DNA of 64,000 nt from Endotrypanum monterogeii (lineage: Eukaryota > Euglenozoa > Kinetoplastea > Trypanosomatida > Trypanosomatidae): the NCBI GenBank assembly GCA_000333855.2, contig CM007342.1:405250-469249 (forward strand). Reading direction: 5' to 3'. Positions 34,401 through 43,096 of this stretch are shown piece after piece (positions within the stretch are counted from its first letter, which is position 1; each line of letters begins with the position of its first letter). The translations under genes were made by a program, and so were the position numbers. The notes beneath the pieces were generated by a model. That model was not told where the DNA came from. It ran no database searches and was given only the letters and a program-made list of their open reading frames with translations.

Positions 34401-37400
34401 ACTCCTGATGTTAACACGGACGACACCATCCACAGTGGGACGGTCACCGGCGCCCTGACTACGCCCATCCGCACCAATGGCTTCGCCGCCAATGCGCCGC
34501 GTCGCAGTCATCCCGATGCGGAGCGTATCCAGGAAATTATGGTCAGCTCCTGGGCAGAGGCTTTCGAGAAAGAGGGCATCGTGGTGCGTGGCCTACAGCT
34601 GATGAAGTCGGCAGCGTATCGTCGCCTTTGTGTTATGACCCCCGGGGACCTTCAAAGTTTGGAGAGTACCGTCTCGCTTCTCATCCAGGGCATCTGGCGG
34701 ACCTTCGAAGCAGAGCAGCAGAACGACGGCAGTGTCTTCAGTTGCGATGTAGTGAAAAAGATTGCGGCGCACGTACTCTCCTACGCGATCTTCTGGGGTC
34801 TGGCCTCAGCCATGAACATGGAGGGTCGCATGACGCTAGCACAGGAGCTAGGGCTTCGGCCCACCATCGGTGGAGCGGTTCAGTCTATGGTGGAAGTGGA
34901 GGTGTGCTACCGCACGGGTGAGTGGCAGCTGATACGAAGCCGCGTTGAGGAAACTCCGCTGCTGGTAGAGCAGGTTGGCGCCAATGACACGGTCATCGCC
35001 ACCGCTGACACGTGCAGGCACGAGGACGTCTTGAGCGCGTGGCTCGGTGCCGGTCGCTCTGCCATTCTCTGCGGGCCCCCGGGCTCAGGCAAGACCATGT
35101 CCATCACAGCGGTTCTGGGAAAGCTGCCCGAGTACGAGGTGGTGTTCTTGAACTTCTCCAGCGGCACAACGGTGACGACAGTCATGAAAGCGCTGGAGCA
35201 GCACTGTAGTGTGCAGGATACCGCGCGCGGCCTCGTCATGGCACCGGCGTCCGGCAAGCAGCTCCTCCTGTTCTGTGATGAGGTCAACTTACCGGTACTC
35301 GATCGCTACGGCACACAGGTAGTCGTGCAGCTCCTGCGCCAGCTCATCGAACAGAGGGGTTTCTTCCGCGCCCGCGACAACACTTGGATCATCGTCGAAA
35401 ATGTGCAAGTCATCGGCGCTTGCAACCCGCCAACAGACCCAGGTCGTGTACCTCTCAGCGCACGCTTCCTGCGCTGGGCACCGGTGCTGTTCGTTGACTT
35501 CCCTTCATCAGAGTCCCTGCAAACCATCTACACAGTGTACTGTCGCACTATTTTGATGTGGAATGAGCACTTCAGCGCTCGCGTCGCCGCGCAGCTGGCG
35601 CAATCGATGGTCAAAATGTACCGTCTCTCGCAGGCAAAATACACCCCGCTACAGCAGCCGCACTACATCTACTCACCGCGCGAGCTTTCACGGTGGTCGC
35701 GCGCGCTGTACGAGGGCATCCTCACATGGGACAGCGCGATGCGGCGCCAGCTTACCCTCAGCCAGCTGGTGCGTCTTGCCGTGCACGAAGGGTTGCGCGT
35801 GTTTGCGGATCGCCTTGTCACAGTCGAAGAACGGACGTGGACAGAGACAGTCATTGTGCAGGCATTTCGCGAGTTCTTCACTGACATCGACGACTCCACA
35901 TTCGATCTGCCGCTGCTCTACTCATCGCTGCTTTCGCGCAGCTATACAGAGAGCCCCCGCGAGGAGCTGCGGGCCTACGTGCAGGAGAAGCTGACAGCTT
36001 TTAATGAAGAGGAGTCTGTTGGTGACTTGGTGATCTATGACGCGATGATCGACCACGTTGCGCGCATCGATCGTGTGCTGCGGCAGCCCCTCGGTCACCT
36101 GCTCATTGCTGGCGCCTCCGGTGTCGGAAAGACAGTCTTGACAAAGCTGGTTGCGTGGATGCGCGGCTTCTCGACTTTTTCGCTACGGGTGCACCGCGGG
36201 TACGACTTAGATGACTTTGAGCACGACCTCCGCGGGGTACTACACCGCGCTGGGTGTAAGCGGGAGCGGATCTGCTTCCTCTTCGATGAGTCGAACATAC
36301 TGCAGCCGAGTTTCCTTGAGTACATGAACGCGTTACTAGCCTCTGGCGAGGTGCCCGGTCTTTTCGATGGTGATGAATGGCCAAAGCTGATGCAGGATGC
36401 TCGGGACGCAGTCTTGGCGAGCCAAAACTACTACGCCACATTGCGCAGTGCTGGTGCTGGTGATGGCGTCGGTGGTGGGGGTGGAGGTGGAGGGGTGCGC
36501 ACCAGTTCAGCCATGACGACGAACGGCCACCCCGGTAGCCGCAAGGACCTGGGCAGCGACGACAGGGCCGACCGTGGCCGGTCTGCCCCTGTGATGACCG
36601 AGGTAGGCATCCAGGCGAGCATGGAAGCTGACACATTTGTTGACGTGCACAACGACGCAGAGCTATATCAATGGTTCCTGACCAATGTACGTGAGTACCT
36701 GCATGTAGTGCTCACCATCAACCCTTCCTCAGGTGCTATGACCTCGCGCACAATGGCGAGCCCGGCGCTGGTGAACCGTTGCACGATCGACTGGTTTGGC
36801 GACTGGGATGCGGCGACGCTGCAGCAGGTATGTCGCAAGCGGATTCGCCATCTTGCGCTTCTGCCGGCCTCCTGTGGGGGTTTCTCTACGGAGGCGGACG
36901 CGAAGGAAGCAGTCGTTGAGAGTCTGTGCTCCATCCATGTCTCCACACAGCACATCAACGAGGCCCTGCGGGTGCGACACGCCGATCAGGGCACCTTCGT
37001 CACCCCGCGCCACTTCACCGACTGTGTTTCACACTTCGTGGACGTTATGCAGAGCAGGCTTAAACTCTCCAGCGACGCCCTCGCGCACCTGAACAGCGGT
37101 CTGGAGAAGCTGCACAGGACTTCCGACGAGGTGGCAGCGCAGCAGACATCACTAAAAGACAGGGAGGCCGAGTTGGAGGTAAGTAGCAGGCGGGCGCAGG
37201 CAATGCTGGAGCGGATCGTCAGCGAAACCGACTTCGCGAGGCGTGAGAAGGCGATAGCCCAGGACCTGGAGCGGCAGCTGCAGGACGAACACGCCCAGAT
37301 CTCCGGCGATGCAGAGCGCTTGTCCATCGAGCTTGCCGAGGCCGAGCCGGCGCTACGAGAGGCAGATGCAGCGCTGAGCACCGTGAAGCCGGAGTACCTG

Positions 37401-40400
37401 CGCGAAATCCGTGCCTACACGATGCCGCCGCCAATGGTGAAGCGGACACTCGAAGCCGTCGGGACCCTTATGGGGGAAAAGAACTGTGATGATTGGGAAT
37501 CGTTGAAGAACTGCATCCGCCGAGATGACTTCCTGGCCAGTGTGCGTAACTTTCGACCGGACGAAATCAGTGAGGCGGCCCGCGAGCGCGTCCGGGGGAT
37601 GATGCGGGATGTTAAGTTCACCGTGGAGGCGGCCTATCGCGCCTCGAAGGCGGCCGGCCCGCTCATGCAATGGGTATTCTTTCAGGTGAAGTATTCGGCC
37701 ATCTACCAGCGTGTGATGCCAGTTCGATCGAAGATCGAGGCGCTGATCAAGGCGCGCGCTATCAAACTCAAAGGGTTGGAGGTGGCGCAGGAAGAGGTGC
37801 GCCAGAAGGAAAGCTCGTTACAGCAGCTCATGATCGAGTACCAGGACGCTACAGCCCAGATCACGGAACTGAAGCAAAGCATTGCCAACGTCACAGCCAA
37901 GTGCGACCGAGCACAGACGATCCTTCGTCAGTTGCTGGACGAGCGCGCTCGGTGGGAAAAAGAGGTGCAGAACACCGACTCGGACGCGCACACAACCCTG
38001 GGTGACTGTCTAGTGTCCGCTGTCTTCCTCGCCTACGCGGGCTTCTACAACGAGCACACTCGGGAACGCCTCTTGATGCCGCGCTGGGTATCCTCTCTCC
38101 AGCACGCGACTATTTCTGTTCGTGAGGGTCTACGCGTGACGGATTATCTTTCCTCCGCTTCACAACAACTGGAGTGGGAAGAAGCAGGGCTACCGAAGGA
38201 TAGCTTGGCCATCGACAACGCTATCATAATGTATCGCTCCAAGCGGAGTGTGTTGCTGATTGACCCAACCGGTGTGGCGTCAGACTACGTACAGCGCTGC
38301 TACGCAGCTAAAAAAATCACAAAGGCCTCTTTTAGTCAGCCTGGTTATCTGAAGCAGTTGGAGATGGCAGTACGGTTCGGCTATCCAATTCTTATGGAGG
38401 ACGCCGAGCATCTCGATCCGGCGATAGGGCCTCTGCTAACTGGTGAGGTGCGCCGTCACGGCACGCGCTTCATCACCCGCATCGGTCCGCACGAGGTCGA
38501 TATGGCGCCATCCTTCAGTCTTCTGCTGCACACACGCAACCCCTTTTTTCAGCCACCGCCAGATTTGGCTGGGCAAGTGTGCATCGTCAACTTCACCGTC
38601 ACAATGTCTTCCTTGCAGTCGCAGTGCCTGCACTACACGCTTGTGCACGAACGACCTGATGTACATGAAAAACGATCCACGCTGCTTAAGGCGCAGGGTG
38701 AGTATCAGCGCCGACTGCGTGTACTGGAAGAAAAACTGCTGACGCGCATCGCTGAAGCCGAGGGAAGCCTGCTAGACAACGATGCTCTCATCGAGAGTCT
38801 CTCCGAGTTGAAGGCAGAGGCTACTCGTATCTCAGCCATCATTGCTGACAGCGAAAAATCGTTTCGCGAGATTCGCAGTGTGGAAGACGGGTACTCCCCC
38901 GTCGCGGCGCTGGTGGCACAGGCCCATTTCGCGCTGCAGCGCTTCGGGGAGCTGAGTCCGTATTATCAGTACAGCCCGCGCTTTGTTCTTCGCATTTTGG
39001 AAGATGCGCTTTGTGCGCTACCGACCACAAGCGCGCCGGCAGCGGATGGAGCGCTGCGACTGCGCCTTATCAGGTACCAAGTGTGTTTGCTGCTGCACCG
39101 GCGTGTTCTGCGAGGCATGTTTCACGAGGACCACCTCGTGTGGGCGTTGCGCCTGGCGCAGTTGCGGAGTATGATCGGGATGGCAGGCGCGGAAGCCGAG
39201 CTTGCCCCTCTAGCGACCGTCGCGTCGACGGTGCCCTGCGAAAGCGGCAGCGCGAACTCCGCTGTGATGCCAGAGGAATGGGAGTGGATCATGACAAGCC
39301 TGAGTGCCGCGAGTCGAAACGCCGACTCCTCCGACGATGCAGTGGATAATAGCGCCCAACCCGCGGTGCTGTCCCCGACACATCTGCCGATTGTGCTGCG
39401 ACGCGCCTGCCCGACATTGGGGTCGCAGAGTCGTCAAGCACTTGCTTTCCTCCTCACGAAGCCCGCGTTCAAAGAGGTCCGCCACACACTTACGACGCAG
39501 GCAGCTGCGTGGGAAACGGTGCTCACCTCCCGGACTCCGCTAACCACCAGCGAGTCTGCCCTACCAGCGGAGTGTTTCCCTCGTGGCGCCAGTCGTGTTC
39601 GTAGACTCTTTTTGCTGACTCTCCTCCTCCTCCACACACGCCGCGACGCCTTCATCGAGGCGGTGCACCAGCTGCTGGCGTCATACTTCTCGCCAGAAGC
39701 AATGGGCATACCTGCGGCGGCAACAGGCGCTGTCGAAGGTGCCGAGCCTGATGCTGCTCCTTGCACAGAGGATTTCTTTGCGCCGCAGACAAACGATATA
39801 ACCGAGGACACCATAGCTGAGCTCACACCAGCGACGCCGCTTCTTATGGTAGCCGACACGATGTTCGACCCTGCCCTGCGCGTGGAGGAGCTGGCCCAGC
39901 GCATCGGCACAGACCTCTCTGTGGTGGCATTGGGGAGCACGGAAGGCGTTGCAAAAGCAGACGCCCTCCTGGCGGAGGCCACGCGAAGGGGGTCTTGGCT
40001 GCTGCTAAAGAACGTGCACCTCGCGCGTGGGTACATGGACAGGCTCGAGAAGCGGCTGCACTTTCAAAGGAGTGAAGGTCAGCTACATGGGGGATTTCGT
40101 CTTTTCCTGACGGCTGAGCGAGACAGGAGCGCGACAGGGTCGACCGTGGTGCTGCCCATCAACCTCATCGAAGCCTCAGTGGTCATGGTCTACGAGGCCC
40201 CCCCTGGTATGCAGTCCTCTCTCTTACTAACCTACGGCGAGTCTTCCACCGTTATGGGCTCCTCCTCCGACGACACCAAGTCATCCGCGGTTACCCCAAA
40301 CACAGGTGATGCCGCCCCGAAGACCAACACTCCACTGCAGCGCCTTTACCTCGCCGCCGCATGGCTTCACTCTGTCATCACGGAGCGCCTTCTCTACAAG

Positions 40401-42107
40401 CCCCTCGGCTGGTGTGAGCATTACGAATATACGGAGGTGGACTATCAACGCGTAGTGCAGGCGGTGCAGACATGGAGCTCCATGACTGCAGAAGCGACCG
40501 AGTCGAGTGGCGACGCGGGTCAGTTGATCGTCTCGTGGGAGGCCTTGCGCACCATCGTCGCCATTACCATCTACGGCGGGGAAGTGAGTAGTATTTTCGA
40601 CCAGCACATTATCAACGCCTTCTGTCGAAGGTTTCTTTGCGCAGAGATGCTGCACGACGCCGCACAGCTTGTCCCCACGGGAGCCGCCGAGGCCGGCGCG
40701 CCGCCACCCCCCATTCTCGGGCGCTCACGCGCAGAGTTGCTTCAATGGATTAACGCTCTTCCCAGCGGTGGCAGTGACCCGACGTGGCTGGCGCTGCCGA
40801 TTGGTGCAGATCGCTTAACACGAGCACGAAGCGCCGTAGGTGTGGTGGAACGCTTGTCCCTCGTTCAGAGCACCCTGGACGACGAGCTCCAGCTTGTCGA
40901 CCTGGGCAACGACAGGCAATCTATGAAGGATGACATGGATGCGCCATCACCCAAGAGTGCTGCGCTGCAGTCTACTCGATGGGCGGCCAAAGTTCAGTCC
41001 TACTGCACTATCTGGCACCCGATCTTCTCCACTGCGCTAGAGAAGCTCAACAGGCATCCCTTTGTTATACAGGCCGTCACACTGCACGAACAGGAAAGTG
41101 TGCGTGACGGTGCCGCAGACGCCCGCGTTGTGGTAGGGGGCACGATCGCCCTTAGCGGAGCGAGCGAGCCTGTTACCGGCGCGGCGCCGCTGGTGCTCGC
41201 AATGCAGCGGGAGGTCGTTGCTGCGGTCAGGCTTGTGCAGCACCTACTGAAGGATTTGTGCGCGCTACGTCTGGTCGTTATGGGGGAGCGCATGCCCAAT
41301 TTAGCGCATCGCGGGCTTATAGAGGAGCTCATGAAGGACCACGTACCGGCCCAGTGGGCCGCGCACCTAAGTAGTACGCACGGCTCCGCCACACACTCCG
41401 TTTTTGTGGGTCTTTGGGTGGCTGACGTCCAACAGCGAGTCGACAATCTTCTTGATCTCGCAACAGCAGCGCAGCGCCAACAGCTGGCGAAGACGCCCGT
41501 GCGCATGGGTGCCCTCTTTTTTCCAGGGGCATTCCTGACCGCTTTCAAGCAGCACTGTGCGCGGGCAGGGCAGTTACCCCTTGAGCAGCTGGTGCCGCAG
41601 GTCGAGGTAGCGGCGGTGACCAGCACCGGCGTTGGGGGGAGAGGCGGGGCGGCAACCCCTGCCTTATCGACCACGGGTGCACTTGGTACTGTCCCCACCT
41701 CCGCAGCTGGCCTTCAGCCGCGGGGAGCAGACGAGATGGTGTTGACTGGGCTCACCTTGTTCTCGGCACATGTAGATGTTGCTGGCAAGTGCGCACTCAT
41801 TGAAACCACGGCCAAGGGTGCCACACCTGCGCTATCATCGACCATCGCGCTGCGTTGGAAATGGGTTCGAAGCACCGAGAGTGCCTCCATGAAAATATCG
41901 CTGGCGGCGCGCCTCGCACGGCAGAAAGCGCAGCACCAGAGCATACTCCTTCCCTTCTATACAACCGAGAGTCGAGAGACACTGCTGGAAGTGTTGGAGC
42001 TGCCCATCGCGCTACACAGCAGCACCACCAGCGGTGACACCATCGATGGCACGCAGGAGTGGTACGAGCGCGGCGTGTGTGTAGCCGCGTGGACGGCAAC
42101 TGAATAA
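25500..42107 (+). CDS. DYNC1H1: Cytoplasmic dynein-1 heavy chain
   Basis: A 5535-residue motor protein; ATG 25500 is the first ATG, in-frame codons further upstream being a T/GT repeat. Residues 1 to about 2200 form the N-terminal tail and linker. P-loops: AAA1 GPAGTGKTE at about 2349, AAA2 GPSGTGKTT at 2659, AAA3 GPPGSGKTM at 3192, AAA4 GASGVGKTV at 3538. AAA1 has the Walker B region [20 protein letters not shown], and AAA2 [20 protein letters not shown]. The wording after the AAA1 P-loop ([13 protein letters not shown], then GLCHVGAWG) and the [15 protein letters not shown] segment match cytoplasmic dynein-1 rather than axonemal chains or dynein-2. The microtubule-binding stalk head lies near 3973-4080 between coiled coils, followed by AAA5, AAA6 and the C-terminal domain. 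By homology it drives minus-end-directed transport. It is about 900 residues longer than animal DYNC1H1, through low-complexity inserts. Confidence 0.95.
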   Translation: [5535 protein letters not shown]

Positions 42108-43096
42108 ACATACAAGGAGGCCCATTTTTTTTTTTTTCACTCCTCGAAGAAAAGAGGGAGAAATGGGTGAGGGGGAGGGGGAGGGGGGGGGGGCGATCCC
42201 TCCCCCTCACCCCTCTCTCTCTCCCTGTGTGCTAGGGTCCATGTTTTGTTTCGCTTTTCCTCGCCCGAGCTGCCATCAATGTGTTTGTGGGTGTGTGTGT
42301 GTGTGTGTGTGCAGTATTATATATATATATATATATATATATATTTCGTTATTGGGAAGAATCTGTGTACCTGACAACAAGTTTGATAAAAAGCGGGGGG
42401 AGGAGAGGAGGAGGGAGGGGGAGGGAAGAGGGGGCACACTTTGAGCGTATGTGGGGGAGAAGGGAAGCGGGGGAATAAGTCTGTGTAATGGCTCTCTCTC
42501 TCTCTCTCTATATATATATATTTTTTTCCCCTCAACTCACGCCCGCTCACTCTTCGGATGAATCACTTGCTCGTTGGGCGACCTCGTGCCTCTTCTGCCG
42601 TCCTCGGGAAACACACCAGCAGCGTGAAGCAAGAACACTTCAAGGTGTCTCGAAGCGGGGATCTCCGCCACCGTTTCCTGGTCGTACAGGTCGTGAAACA
42701 AAGTTTAAGGGGGTTAATAGGAGGCCGTGGGCGAGCGTGACGAAGAAAATAAGGTGTGGGAGTAGGCAAGGAGACATCAGACAGCTTTCTGTGGCGTTGT
42801 GCACATTGAAGAGGGTGGGGCTGCCTTTCTAAACCCCATACACCCGTCGAGTATGTCGAGGGAACATCTTCCCCCCTCTCCCCGGGCCCCGCCCCGCCCT
42901 GTTCTCCTCTCTTGCCGGAGAGCGCATCTTCTCTCCGCACAGAACGAACTGCGTCGTCGCATAGGTGACACGATACCCACTCACGTTGTTTCTCTCTCTC
43001 TAATACTTTTAGTGTCCCAACATCCACCCCCGCTCGCAGCTGACACACACACACACACACACACTGGAATCAGGCGCGTGTTGCGATCATATCGTC
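42108..43096. other. Spacer between dynein heavy chain and first hydrolase genes
   Basis: About 1 kb without a credible gene. It contains a T run (42125-42138), a G run (about 42181-42193), a GT then AT composite microsatellite (42291-42344), a CT/TA composite (about 42492-42521), and a CA run (about 43044-43064) shortly before the next start. The region 42840-43030 is pyrimidine-rich. Confidence 0.65.
42291..42344. repeat. (GT)n(AT)n composite microsatellite
   Basis: A GT run (42291-42311), four spacer bases, then an AT run of about 14 units (42316-42344), beginning about 180 bases after the dynein stop and so probably in its 3' UTR. Confidence 0.9.

Noticed and set aside
25500..42107. Axonemal dynein heavy chain or dynein-2
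   Set aside because: The AAA1 and AAA2 wording (FDYSA, [39 protein letters not shown]) matches cytoplasmic dynein-1.
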